Positions 11,138 through 23,072 of a stretch of 64,000 nt of DNA are shown piece by piece. The notes under the pieces were generated by a model that was given only the letters and a program-made list of their open reading frames with translations, did no database searches and was not told the DNA's origin. Every line of letters starts with the position of its first letter. Position 1 is the first letter of the stretch. The stretch comes from Thelephora terrestris (taxonomy: Eukaryota; Basidiomycota; Agaricomycetes; Thelephorales; Thelephoraceae): positions 984,525-1,048,524 of the forward strand of contig WIUZ02000014.1 in assembly GCA_015956445.1 (NCBI GenBank), given 5' to 3'. The position numbers and the translations under genes were made by a program.

Positions 11138-14100
11138 ATGCTTCGTTCCACCTCCTCAGATTCCACCACCTCCCCTTCTCCATCCTCAACGTCAACCCGC
11201 AAGCGATTCTTCTCTCGCGTTTCCAACCCTCTCTCTTCAAACACCAAACCCGGCCCACTCATTGATACCAACACCCCACCTGTCGTACGACCACCCCACG
11301 ATGAGGCGAGGAAGTCCCGAGTCAGAACGATCAAAACAAAGATCCAATCCGCCGGTACTCCGCTCAAGCTTCTTCGACGGCTCTCGACCAACGGACAAGA
11401 TAAACCTCACGTTACGCGTAACGATACCCTCCAAGTGCCCGAAGGCAAGAGGCAAGGACGCGGTCAACGCTATTCTCTGCAGCTTGGTCGTCCCCCATCA
11501 ATACTAATAGCGCGGTCACGCTCATCAGGCGCGCCGAGCTTCAGCCAATCCAGTACCTCACAAACCCTTGTCATGTCCGACGATACCTCCCTCACATCCC
11601 CAACCGAGTCTCATGCCACTACCACTCCCCTTCAAGACGATAATGTTCCTATCGACTTGCAGACCGGCGTCACCATGACCAAGGCGTCTGCCAACGGGTG
11701 CAAAAAAGTTACCGTTAGGATAGATGCAGATCTCGGCCAGATCTTCTATCAGTCTCGACGGGCGAGGATAAGTGAGTGCCTTCCTCCGTTCTGTGTCGTG
11801 GATTGTCTGGCGATCTATCCCCCACTCCGGTTCCAAGCCCGTCCGCCGTGACTCACATTTATTTGCTCTCTTAGTTCAGATCGAAAACATCAAAGAGCTC
11901 CGTTCTGGGTCTGACGCACGTTACTACCGACAGCAGTTCGGTCTCCCCCAGGATACCGAAGCCAAGTGGTTAACCATCGTCTATGTTATGGACGCAGGCT
12001 ACAAGACACTCCACCTGATCTCTCACGATGTGGACAAGCATCAAATGTTGGACATCACTCTCAGGAAGCTCCAAGCGATCCGCGAGGGGCTAAAGGACGG
12101 ATCAGGAAGTCTTGAAATGCGCCAGGCTATTTGGGAGAAGCAGTACTGGAAATCTTCCGAGGAGGAGAAAGACCGAAACCTAAACTTCCGTGACGTCGAG
12201 AAGATGTGCCATCGACTGAACCTCGATCCTCCCCGTGAAGAACTGAAGAGGAGGTTCGACGCCGCCGATGAGGAGCGAAATGGGACCCTGGACTTCGCTG
12301 CGTTTAGGCGCTTTGTCAAAGCTTTGAAGGCTCGGCCCGAGTTGGACCAAATTTTCGATGAGCTAACCAAAGAGAGTGGTGGAAAGCTCGCTTTCCCTCT
12401 TTTCCTCAAGTTCATGCGAGATACGCAGAAGGTGTGTTGGCTGTGCGCATCCGTCGTTTCGGGCCCTCATCACTCTTTTCGTTGTTATCATAATTCCTAG
12501 TCCACAGAATCCGAGGAAGACCTCAAGGGGCTGTTTGTCAAAGTCCTCGCTGCCCCAGAGCAGATCGCTGCGGCCGCGAAATCCGCCTCCCCCACTGAAC
12601 CAACTCCTCTTCCGCCCACGGAGACCGCAGTGCCCGTCACCTGGGAGAACGGTGCATGGAAGGCGAAGCACTTCATCTCTTTTCTTTCTTCCCCAGAGAA
12701 CACTGCTTTCGGTGAAGAGCCAACAGTTTGGATGGACATGACCCGCCCGATTTCCGAGTACTACATCTCATCCTCCCACAACACTTATCTGGTTGGAAAC
12801 CAGCTCATGGGAACGAGTACTGTTGAAGGGTACATTCGAGCGCTCTTGCACAGCTGTCGCAGTGTCGAACGTAAGTGGCATTCCGATCTCATCTCACTTT
12901 TGGTTCATGGCGCTTATCCGACCCTTTTCGGTTTCCTGCGCTTCGTAGTTGACATTTATGATGGTGATTGTGAACCTGTGATTTACCACGGGCGAACTCT
13001 AACCACCAAAGTTCCGGTGCGCGAGGTCTGCGAAGCGATCTTGAAGTATGGCTTCGTCACGTCACCGTATCCTATCATCATCTCTGCCGAGGTCCATTGC
13101 GGGCTGACTCAACAAGCCATGTTGGCCAGCATAATGAGGAAAGTATTTGGCGACGCTCTCGTGAGCGCTCCTGTCGACGACCGGCCGAAGATCGAAGTTC
13201 TTCCCAGTCCTGAAGAGCTGAAGAACCGAGTCTTGTTGAAGGCGAAGAACCTATATGTCTCGGAGAGCGAGCCACTGCACGCCAAGGACGTAACCGTCGA
13301 CTTTGAGTCCTCAGAAACTACATCGTCCGACCAGGATATGCTCTCGGATGTCAAATCCGAATTGAAGAAGGTCGGCAAGATCGGGCACAAGGTCCTGGAG
13401 CGCGTTGGGAGCCGTCGCGCCTCTTCCGGGAAACAAGCCCACTCATCCCCTCCCCTTTCCTCCAAGACTTCTTCGAACGGTGATGACAAAGACAAGAAAA
13501 AGGTCAAGATGTCGATGGATCTCCTAGCCTTGTTGGTCTACACCGTCGGCGTCAAGTGTCGGGGTCTTAACAAGAAGGAGACCTACGCCCCCGAGCACGT
13601 CTTCTCGTTGTCTGAGAACACCGCGAACAAGTTGTTGAAGGCTGGTATGATGGATCTGATCAAACATACCCAAGGTCACATCGTTAGGATTTACCCCAAG
13701 GGTGTCCGGATCAACTCCACCAACTACCACCCCCATCGGTACTGGTCGGCTGGTGCCCAGTTGGTTGCACTCAACTGGCAGACCTGTGGTAACCGTCTTT
13801 CCCCATAGGGAGATCCTCGTTTTGATTGATGATGATGCAGATCAGGGGCTCATGATCAACGACGCCATGTTCAGGAGGAACGGCAAAGCTGGCTACGTCC
13901 TCAAACCCCAGGCGCTGCGAGAGGTTCATAAAGATTTGCTAATCCATCGGACGAACCACTGTCTCAAGGTGCGGATCATCTCCGCTCAACAGCTTCCACG
14001 GCCTCGGGACTCGCAGGGTCGTGAGATCTTCGACAAGATATTCGACAAGGGCATCATGGACCCCTACGTCGAGGTTTCGCTGCTCGTCCCAGATTGGACG

Positions 14101-14528
14101 CATTCTCCGTTTTTGCCTTCGGAGAGCGACGCCAAGTATACCCCGGCTTCCGGCCCGCAGACGGGTGGCGCGACTTCCGCGAGGGCGGTGAGCAACAAGA
14201 CCAAGGTTGTGAAGAACAACGGGTTCAACCCGGTTTGGGACGAGTCGTTCTCGCTGCCGTTCGATTGCGTCGGGGACATGAAGACCCTCGTATTCGTCAA
14301 GTTTGCCGTGAAGGTGGATGGTCAGGATAGTGACGAACCTCTCGCTCAGTACGTGACCCCGCTCGGGTGCTTGCGTCAAGGTACGTTCACTCTTCTCGGC
14401 CCCCCGCGTACCATGTAACTGACATCCTGCGTTCAGGTTATCGTCATATCCCCCTCCACGACTCGCAACTGTCTCAATTCCTGTTCTCGACCTTGTTTAT
14501 CCACACTGAGCTCGTCGACGAGACTTGA
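11138..14528 (+). CDS. PLC1: Phosphoinositide-specific phospholipase C (delta-like)
   Basis: Six exons join in frame: 11138-11771, 11875-12431, 12501-12870, 12949-13788, 13841-14380 and 14437-14528, giving 1010 residues. A Ser/Thr-rich N-terminal tail is followed by a PH-like domain (about residues 170-290), an EF-hand region (about 290-395), the catalytic X box with SSHNTY (H490), ELDIYDG (E520, D522) and ISAEVHC (E568, H570), a charged linker, the Y box (MDLLALLVYTVGVKCRG ... SAGAQLVALNWQT) and a C2 domain (LKVRIISAQQLPRP ... NNGFNPVWDESF). This enzyme class cleaves PIP2 to inositol trisphosphate and diacylglycerol in a calcium-dependent way at the plasma membrane. Key catalytic residues are all present. 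A TTTATAT box about 55 bp before the ATG could be a TATA element. Confidence 0.95.
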
Positions 14529-15452
14529 CCCAGCTTTGTTTCAACCTTTTTTCTTTCCCCTTCATCTCATTCCTTCTCTCTTATAGTCGATCTTGCTCGT
14601 CTCTCATGCTGTGTTTTTCGAGTACGCCGTAGGCCGTTTTTTTTATTACCATGAAGCCGTCCCCTCTCGGCTTTGGTTTCCAAGTTACCCATTCATCGAT
14701 CATTCACCCCCACCCCCCAACCCATAATGCATTTCTCTAACCAACAACAACACGGACTCTGGGAGGGCCTCACTCTGCTCTCTCTCTGTGTCCTTTTTTG
14801 CTTCCTTTTCTCCTCGACCCTGCCCACACTAGCCCCATAACAGACGTGTATCAGTATAAATTACCCTCGCATCGCTTTCGAATACCACAATGACAACACC
14901 AACAACGACATGTCGACTTGCGCTCTTTCTCTCTCTCTCCGCCTTTTCTTGCGGTGACCGGTGAGCTCGTCCAGTATTCAGGGTGCTTATCGGCGATGGA
15001 TGAAGCTGATGATCGATGATCTGGGATGATTGCGCACGCACGCATCCGTGATGGTAGTAGAGGGGCCCCACGGGGTGAAAAGGACCGTGTGTACATTGAG
15101 TTGGGTTAAGTGACGTCTGCTTACTTTGCGGTAAAAAAACGGGAGTAGGACATCCGTTTACGGCCACCCTTGACGAAGTTTGTTTAAGCTCGTTTTTCGC
15201 CACTCGGAGATATCGCACATGCATGTGTTTATAATACAGACTGATGTGAAAAGGGTCGGGTATATATACAGTGGGTGACCACCCGTAAGGTTCCCCGGTC
15301 GCTCTGTAGGGTCGGGCACCCTTGCACGACGGATACGGTATCACCTAGTGTGGTCACACAGTTCACGAACATCCCCTCCCCGAACAAAAAAGAGAGCACC
15401 TAAAAGTGGATGACGGCGAACGCATAGACGAACTGCAAGGAAGGGGATATCA
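14529..15452. other. Intergenic region between convergent genes
   Basis: This is the 3' flank shared by the phospholipase C gene and the MATE transporter gene. It is rich in pyrimidine tracts (CT-rich stretches near 14540-14610 and 14760-14820). The ORF at 14829-15344 has no recognisable domain. I see no gene. Confidence 0.5.
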
Positions 15453-17676
15453 TCACGCACTCTCAGCGGATTCCTCATCGTCGACCATATCCCTATCGCT
15501 CTCCAACCTTTCCATCACCTTCTTCACTTCGTGATCCCAATCGGCCCGAAGGATGATCAGGCCACCCACGACGCTGGTTGACACCAATGCGATCGTGAGG
15601 CCGAGCCAGATACCAAAAAGTCCCATATCTTGCCTAAAGGCGAGATACATACCCACCGGGATACCGATGGCATAATAAGAACTAATAACGGGAAAGACCC
15701 CGGGATGTGAATTTGGGGATGGGGAATTTGGAAGGGGGGCTTACATGACGTTGAGCAGGCCACCGGTCGCCTGTCGACTCTGAGCGCGCAGGATGCCTGC
15801 TACAACTGCGGCCAGCCCATCCATAACTTGGAACAGGGAGACCAGCGGGAGGACAGAAGCAACGAGAACAATCACCTCTAAGCCTCGTTCAGCATGCTAG
15901 GCCTAGCATATCAGCGAGGAAATCATACCAGGATCGTTGTTGAAGAGTTTTGCCCAGTGGTGCCTGAAAACCATAAACATTGTACTGCGTGCGGAATTCA
16001 GTGAACGTCCGACGACTCAAAGGAGGGGAGCGAGATCCGCACCTCCAGACTATACTTATAAAGAAGGCAATGGCAAACGCAGCGTGACAAGAGATTTCCG
16101 CACGTTTTCCCTTGGATTGTCCCAACAGATTTCCGACGCGAACCGCCGCGGCGATGCTCAGAGAATACGGCGCCTGGAAGGTGGTCGAAGCGGAAACGAG
16201 GAGGATAGACTGAGTGGCCAGGACGACTGGACCCAACAAACTGGCGGCCACTGAATACGAAGGTCAATATCGGATGTAGCCCGGGGTATGGAGAGTGCGT
16301 ACAGCTAGCTAGTTCCCAAGACCACCACTCAGACCCGACCTGACAGACGCCAGCGATGCCAAGTTTCAAAAGGACCGGCATTTTTGTGAACATCCTACGA
16401 GAGAGGGGAGGCCACGCAGTGTGTGGGGCGATGAAAACGCCATAGATGATAGAACAGATGGAAATCAAGTTGAAGGAGATGGCGGTGGCGATGGGTGCAC
16501 CGATGAAACCTAATCCGAAAGGCTTGGGTCCCCATACTATCCGATGACCGCTCGTTCAGACTCGTCTGGGAAAAGGGTTTGACGCGAGACATACCCAAAA
16601 GATAATTTAAAAGGAGGTTGATTGGGGCGACAAAGAGGATGATACGGGTCGGTGCGTTAAACAGGTTTTGGGACTGGAAGTACCTCCTGGCAATGTTATT
16701 GAACCCATATGCGGGTAGACCCAGAAGCATCCATTTTAAGTAAACTGCGGCATAATGTGCGACTTCGGGATCCTGTTTGAGGGCCAACAAAATGGACTCG
16801 GACTTGATCCACGCCGCGCTGATGGGCTTGAGTGACGCAATTAGCCAGGACATGAACAGATGATTTGGATGCAAGGCTCACGAAAAGCAAGAAGAAGAGC
16901 ACGACAGCTATGAGAGAGAGATTGTTAACTGACAGCGCACGGCAAGGGTAGACGTGAGGGGCACTTGCCCATGCGTTGGCACCATAGCCCAACCAACTGG
17001 GGATTGGACGAAGTCCAAGCACTTGGCAGGAGGGTGTCGAGGGTACTGATAAAACCCAGCATGATACTAAAGCCAGTGACACTAGCAGTCATGGAACCGA
17101 GGGTTGCGGCGGCGAGGGCATTGGTGGAGAGGTGACCAATAGAAACAGTGCCGGCAATGAGAAGCGAGTACTGACGACGAGAGTTATAGCACACGTATCA
17201 GAATGAATGAGGCCAAATACCTCCAACACATGGGTTCTGCGAATCAGAAGCGGGGTGAGGGTTGTTGTTCCGAGACGGAAAGGAGACGCTTACCCAAATA
17301 CGGGAAGAGTGTACCGAGAGAGGGTCTTTAATTCTTCGAAAAAAATGCGTCTGTAATCAAAATCGTGATGCGAATCCTCGTCAATGCCCTCATAAGCTTC
17401 GTGTATTCGAGATACAGAGGACTTGGAAACGAGGGGAGTGCGTTCGTTGGTAGATGTTATTTTGTTCTCAGTATACGCGGGTCGTCCAAGAGTCGGTCTC
17501 CTCGGTCGTGATTCGTGAGGAATGGTATCATTCCAGGCAGAGACCTCTTCAGGGTCATTAAAGGGAGCATGGGAGCGGGTATCCCTCTCAGTTAGGTCCC
17601 CGGATGCAAATCGTGCGACCAAAGCTGAGTCCTGCTGGAAAGAGGTAGAGGGAGCGTGCTGGCCGTACGAACTCAT
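15453..17676 (-). CDS. MATE-family multidrug/toxin efflux transporter
   Basis: Ten exons join in frame: 17294-17676, 17221-17236, 16969-17170, 16882-16907, 16595-16826, 16303-16509, 16043-16250, 15929-15984, 15745-15877 and 15453-15681, for 563 residues. An approximately 115-residue hydrophilic N-terminal tail precedes a polytopic membrane domain expected to have 12 helices. Family segments include GHLSTNALAAATLGSMTAS, LDTLLPSAWTSSNPQLVGLW, QDPEVAHYAAVYLKW, GFNNIARRYFQSQN and SEWWSWEL followed by AASLLGP. Fungal MATE proteins are ion-coupled exporters of small molecules at the plasma or vacuolar membrane. Exon 2 is only 16 nt and intron 3 has a GC donor. All phases close, so the gene looks intact. 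Substrate cannot be told from sequence. Confidence 0.93.
16908..16968 (-). other. GC-AG intron in the MATE gene
   Basis: On the minus strand the exon ends ..CGCATGG and the intron begins GCAAGT, the classic GC-donor consensus; the acceptor is CTCATAG. Splicing gives QRM-AVVLFFLLF in frame, which restores a transmembrane helix expected at this point in MATE proteins. Confidence 0.75.
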
Positions 17677-17851
17677 CTCGCACTCTAGCTGGAAGAGAGA
17701 GAGAGAAGAAGCGATGCTTGGTTTGTTGTCGAGGGCTCCGCTTTTTTATTCCTTTCGAGAAATTACAAATCGACGCAGTCACATCAGAGAGCCGATATCG
17801 TCACATGATCGATCATTACGTTCCTCATTATCAACGCACCCTCTCACTCCA

Positions 17852-19602
17852 ATGCCTCCAAAGTCGCGTTCAAAGCGGGCGAACACGTCGCAAAAGAGAA
17901 AGAGACGCGACGAACTGGAGTCGGAACACGAAGAGTACAACACGAGTGCTGCAGAAGACGACGCCGAATCGCTAGACAGTGATAATTTGGACGACGAGGT
18001 GGGTACTGCGAAACGCGGAAAGCGGCAGAGGATTGCGAGTCCGCAGAAAGCGACGAGGCGGAGAAAGAAAGTCAAGTCGGACGAGGAAGAGGAAGAGGGT
18101 GAACTGGAATTGAAGCAAGGCCAGGAAGTCGTAGGGAAGATTGTCCGCGCTCCGAAGACGGGCCAAGGTGAGTTGCGAATGTTGGACAGAAAAGAGAGCA
18201 AGTCTCGATGTTCCTCAGTTCCTCCGGGCCAGATCTCTCAGAACACGTTCGACTTCCTGAACCAGCTCAAGAAACCAGAATTCAACGATCGGGAGTGGTC
18301 AGTCTTCCGTCGATGTCGTCATTCATTAACATTCCCCTCATCATCGATGTCCTAGGTTTAAATTACACGGTGTGCCATGGAACCTCCTCTCGCAATCCGG
18401 AATTCTGATCCGGAATTCCAAGAACCGGTGTTCCGACAAGCCGAGAAAGAATGGCAGGTCTTTATTCAGGTTTTCACGGACCACATCGTCGACGCCGACC
18501 CGCAGATTCCCCACTTGCCTCCCAGGGACGTGATCCACCGAATCTACCGCGACGTGAGTTCTAAGATCGGCCCAGACCCCGAGATCTCCGCATCATCTTT
18601 TGATCGCCTTCCTCCCAAGATCCGGTTCAGCAATGATAAAACTCCATACAAGACCGGCTTTTCCGCCTCCTTCTCACGCAGCGGGCGGAAAGGTATCTTC
18701 GCTCATTGTACGCTCCCATCCTCGATTTCCTTTCCACTAGACTAACCCACAGATAGATCACATGTCGGTGACTTATCCGCCCGAGCACCGTCTGACCTGC
18801 TAACCCCATCCAAACTTGGCGTTCCTAGATCAAGCAAGTCCATTTATAAATTCTTATCTTTCGATACTTACGTCTCTTTTACTTTTTGATCGATTGATCG
18901 TTCAGTAAAGCCCGGTAACGGGAGCCTCATTGCAGCGGGCGCTTGGTGCCCCGGTAAAAACGAGCTACAGACGATAAGGTAATGCTCCGTCCGCCCTTCA
19001 ATGTATCCACAGTCATCAACGTCTGTCAACAGGAACAACATCCAGAGGTCCTCTGCTAGATTACGCCAGATCATCTCATCTACAGAGTTCACGAACCTCT
19101 TTGGTGAGGCTAGACCCCATCCGCAAGGACAGAGGAGAAACGTTTTCGGCGCCGAAGATGAACTCAAGGTCGCTCCGAAGGGTGTGAACAAAAACCACCC
19201 GTCAGTCCAATCATGAGCCTGAGCATCATCTGACCCTCTGAACACGGACCTCTCCAACAGGGACATCGACCTGCTCAAATGCAGATCCCTCGCGGTCGTT
19301 CACAGGTGGGGGTGACAAGTCCCGAAATCAAAAAATTGCTCCCCTGACCCGCTGAAAACAGGATCGAAGACGAGGTGGTCCTCAGTCCGACCTTCACCGA
19401 GAGACTCAAGGAGCTTGTCGTGATCCTGCGACCGTTCGTTCATTGGTGTGTAGTGGCCACGCTGTTGTCTAGGACGATTGGATTGACCGTGCGTTCCGGT
19501 AGCTTGAACGACTTGATGACCATCCCAGATACGGGTGAAGAGACCTCGGAAGATGAGGTTGATGATGAGGATGCGGGGGAGGACGAGGACGAGGATGACT
19601 GA
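17852..19602 (+). CDS. DUF2461 (TIGR02453) family protein
   Basis: Eleven exons close in frame: 17852-18167, 18219-18297, 18356-18369, 18423-18553, 18620-18707, 18829-18837, 18906-18978, 19033-19200, 19261-19305, 19362-19445 and 19503-19602, giving 368 residues. The first 105 residues are basic and acidic low complexity (KRGKRQR, RRRKKVKSDEEEEE), probably nuclear-targeting and disordered. The conserved domain follows: NTFDFLNQLKKPEFNDREW, HEPVFRQAEKEW, RFSNDKTPYKTGFSASFSR, GSLIAAGAWCPGKNEL, FGEARPHPQG and DELKVAPKGV. The C-terminus is acidic. Exons 3 (14 nt) and 6 (9 nt) are microexons; the 9-nt exon is inferred from phase and from the family-like reading HYQAIKPGNGSL, so it is the least certain. 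The biochemical role of this family is unknown. Confidence 0.85.
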
Positions 19603-20288
19603 TCCCTGAGCGCTTGACCACTTGGATATCAGAGTACCTACAAGGACTTCGCGGAATTCACCCTTGTTTCCCACTGTATACGCTCGTGAGGATCGAGCGG
19701 AGCGCCTCGGTGGCCATCCTCGGCGTCAGCAAACTGAATTGCTCTCTTCAAGTCCCCCCATTCCCGCTTCCTCTCTCTCTCCCTTCCACAAATGCTAGTG
19801 GTGTGGGCTCGCGAGTTACGAAGTTGGAGTGACGAGCCGAGTGCGAGAAGATTTGGCGATCTGGGATCGCGACAGTCTCAGAGCCAAACCCCCCCCCCCC
19901 CCCAAACCAGGTTCTCGACCCTCATCCCTTGTACGTTGCACGGTTATTCGGAGGGGCTCTCAGGCGGGTGTGTTCCGTAAACGGTATTCACTTTCTATGA
20001 AGACATGATGCACGATTATATAGTTACAAGAAAGAGGGCGCGTCGTCGCATTTAAGAAACCTGGGAAAGAGGAGCGCGCTGGGGACATACGATGAGTTGA
20101 TTCGATACACGTTTAAGCGAGGATGAGTTGGGGTGAAGGACAGAAGAAATACACATATAAATAGTGGAACCTGAACACAAATCCATCGGAACAAAGCGAA
20201 TCCAAGAAAATCCGGAACCGGGAAGGGTGTCCAAAGATTCCTGAAATCCACAACCTGTTCGTAGGATTCCAACAAAGAACCGGACGAC
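19603..20288. other. Intergenic region between convergent genes
   Basis: This is the 3' flank of the DUF2461 gene and of the acidic unknown gene. It carries a run of 15 C at 19889-19903. No gene or RNA is visible. Confidence 0.5.
19889..19903. repeat. Poly-C homopolymer (15 C)
   Basis: An uninterrupted run of 15 C in intergenic sequence. Exact length is likely unreliable in sequencing. Confidence 0.9.
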
Positions 20289-21246
20289 CTAATGGCGCGG
20301 ACACACGACGATGGGCGGGGGGTACAACGCGGCGTACGTCATGAAATCTTCGGACATCAGGTTAGGCCACTCGCGCTCCCGACCGACCACCGTTCGAGTG
20401 TCCGGGTATTCCTTATCCATGACCCACAACAGCCCCATCGCCTTCGACTTGTGCATCCCCCAGACTTTCGACGCGATGATGTAAATCCTCCTCTTGTCCC
20501 CTACGGAAAGCCCCTTGGTTTCGGACTCAGGGAACAGAAACTGGATGGTCAACCTCGCGTCCCGCTTGTACCTTTCCTCGAGACAAGCCTCGTCAAAGGA
20601 TTCATCGGCCTCCTCCCACGAGAGAAATCTGCGGTTCGGCAGGTCCTCTGGCAGGACCTCGGGAAACCTCATCCGCGGCAACTGGAGCCCTCCCACAGAC
20701 GATTGGGTCAACTCCGCGACGTGAAGGAGCCAAAGCCTCACGACCTCACGGGCCTTGAAGAGTCTGTCCCCCTCGGTGAGAGTCGAGATCTGCTGGAGCG
20801 TCCAAGCCGACGGATCCTTCAACTCCGACTCGAAATCGCCTCGGAGTTCTTCAAGCTCCCTGAGCCTCCGCGGGTCGCGGCCCCATTCCAGGACTGCGGC
20901 ATCGGATCCGTCGTCGTCCTCATCCGTATCCGACTCGTCGTCCTCCGGTTCTTCGTCATCCCTGGAGTCTCCCGATTTGTCACCACTCTCGTCTCCGCTC
21001 ATTTCCTCAGGAGTATTTGGGTGACCTTCGCGGACCCATTGCACAACTCGAGACTGGAAAACGTCGACTGCGTGCTGTACGCCCTCACTGGGGTTCTGCG
21101 GTACGTTTTGGGCGTGCTGGGTCGGCTGGGGGAAAATGCATCTCTGAAAAGCCAGCAGGTCAGCCCTGAGCCCTCCTCCACGACAGAAGGCGTATCTAAC
21201 TTACGGGGATGGTCGAAGACCACTTCAGGCTGTGGTTTTGCGACAT
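20289..21246 (-). CDS. Acidic protein of unknown function
   Basis: Two exons join in phase: 21205-21246 (14 codons from the ATG at 21246) and 20289-21143, with a 61-bp intron, giving 298 residues. Residues about 60-100 are a strongly acidic Asp/Glu/Ser tract (DESDTDEDDDGSD). The C-terminal 190 residues look folded, with LREVVRLWLLH-like helix content and segments such as NRRFLSWEEADESFDEACL, RLTIQFLFPES and DKRRIYIIASKVWGMHKSKA. A long open frame on the opposite strand (20292-21290) is an antisense shadow: it has no splice context and no family-like content. I do not recognise the family. Confidence 0.65.
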
Positions 21247-21968
21247 TCTTGGAGTTGTGGAGGGATGTTTTGTGTGGAAGAGTGGGTTAGATGGTTGGAA
21301 ATGGACGAGGAAGGAAGGAGAGAGCTGTCAGAGATGAGGAGGAAGAGGGAAACCAGTACAGGCGTTTTATACGAACCCAGGGCGAGCCGTGGTCAAACCC
21401 TACAAAGCGCAGGACCACGAGGGCACATCGTACCGAATTCTCAAGAGTCCGAAAAGCGGGCCACGGCAGCAGCATCTGTGACCACGACGGTCGACCAAGG
21501 CCTCTCAGGCTCAAAGGCGCGAAGGGTGTGTTCAACATACAAATATGGTAGTGAGCGGTTTCTGCAAACGCCATGGCCCGCGAACGAAACCGAGAGGCGG
21601 TCGATCGGGTATGCAGATCTTCAATCATGGTCAAAATCGAGGGGTAGGGGGGGCAGGACCACAAACCCACGCACGGTATCGCTTGTTACCGACGGTACCG
21701 TTGGGGATCAACAGCCCTGTCCCTAAGGAAAAGCGGACATGTAGACATGGGCCTAGGACACCTTCACGGCCGTGGAAGTCGCAGTACACGGACGAAGGTC
21801 CGCCCTCGGCGGGATACACGTTGTCGGCTTACCGAAAAAGGAACGAAACGTGCAACGTGCTGACACAGCAAAGAATGGTGGGTTTGTCTTTGTTTATTAG
21901 GAGGGGCATCGTGCGAGAACGCAAGCCGTAACGGGGGGAACAAAATCGGAAAAAGGTTTGGAATATGA
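21247..21968. other. Intergenic region
   Basis: This is the upstream region of the acidic-protein gene and the downstream region of the small membrane-protein gene, both on the minus strand. Several ORFs near 21.3-21.8 kb overlap on both strands without recognisable content. No gene is supported. Confidence 0.45.
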
Positions 21969-22603
21969 TTACGTCGACGAAGATGATTTGTTCTGGTCTT
22001 CGTATTGCTTGGCCCACTAGAAAAAAACGTCCGATAGTAGGTCAATTGAGTTATCCCAGGTCCAAGCGTCAAACGGAGAAGTAGACGCCAAGGGAAAAAA
22101 AAAGGGAGTGAAACACAAACACAAACTCACCTTCATCGAGGGTATCTGGCGGTCTGGTTGCACGTAACGCCACTGGAAACCAAACATGGCGTCAGTCTCC
22201 ACCCTGAGGATACGTCAAACGTAACAACCATGTAGGCTAGAAGAAAGTGCCGGGGGGTTGGAATCGATAAGGAAAAGTCGGACTCGTACCTCCTTGTCAG
22301 CGCTAAGGTTCCAGACTCCGTATGTCACGCCAATTATCCCGGCGAATGCGATTGCTGTGTTAGCTCTCCAATTGGAAGGCCGGGTCCACCAGCCGCCTGA
22401 GAGGTAACCATTCCAGTTCGTGAGAATGGGCCAAAGCGCAAGTTCCGAGGCGGGGAAATTGGAGAAGGACAAGTAACGAACCTGCTGGCGACCAAACTGC
22501 TTTCGGATACGGATATCTCGCGCCGCCACCCTATACAAGATACACGCAACAAACGGTGATCAGAACGTCCGCCCCAAGACCGTGAAATCTTCAGACTGAC
22601 CAT
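21969..22603 (-). CDS. 82-residue single-helix membrane protein, probably mitochondrial
   Basis: Five coding exons join in phase: 22601-22603 (the ATG alone), 22482-22530, 22290-22396, 22131-22172 and 21969-22016. The protein reads MGGGARYPYPKAVWSPAGG, then a tryptophan-rich amphipathic segment WWTRPSNWRANTA, one hydrophobic helix (IAFAGIIGVTYGVWNL), and a charged C-terminus ending SMKWAKQYEDQNKSSSST. Size, single helix and Trp-rich pre-helix resemble small accessory subunits of fungal respiratory complexes, possibly complex I; that is inference, and I cannot name the subunit. The first intron (22531-22600) falls directly after the start codon, so exon 1 contributes only the initiator methionine. 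All acceptor and donor sites are GT-AG. Confidence 0.78.
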
Positions 22604-23072
22604 GAGTGCTTGTCGGAAGTTGTGAGTTTCTGATTTAGACGGTCACGGCCACTTCCGAAATTTCCGGAGTCCGGGCGCCACTGCCGCTCTCGATCAGGCC
22701 CACCTCCACAAGGCACAGAATGATTCACTATCGCTCTACTCTTGTCCCCTTAATCTTTTGTTGGAATGCAAACCATCCGGTCGAAAAGGCAACATGACTG
22801 GAACAGATGGAGCGTACGTGTTAATCGGATTCCTCGGGGCAGGCGCGCAACCTCTGACCCCCTGAACTTTGATATATACGACGTTGTGAAAAAACGGTAG
22901 CCACTATAACGACCGCATGGGCTGCTGATTGCACCCCTCTATCCGTACGCAAACTCTAGGAACAGGCTACTCGATCTGATGCCTTCGATTATTCAGAAAC
23001 ACATATCGGGAGATAAGAACATCCACGATATGCCACACGAACGCAAAATACTCAATCATCACCGCAACCGCC
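22604..23072. other. Intergenic region
   Basis: Promoter side of the small membrane-protein gene and 3' side of the P450 gene. No ORF of interest and no repeat seen. Confidence 0.5.

Noticed and set aside
20292-21290. Plus-strand ORF of 332 codons
   Set aside because: It is the antisense shadow of the spliced minus-strand acidic-protein gene. It is Arg/Leu/Pro-rich without domain content, as expected from reading a GC-rich gene backwards.
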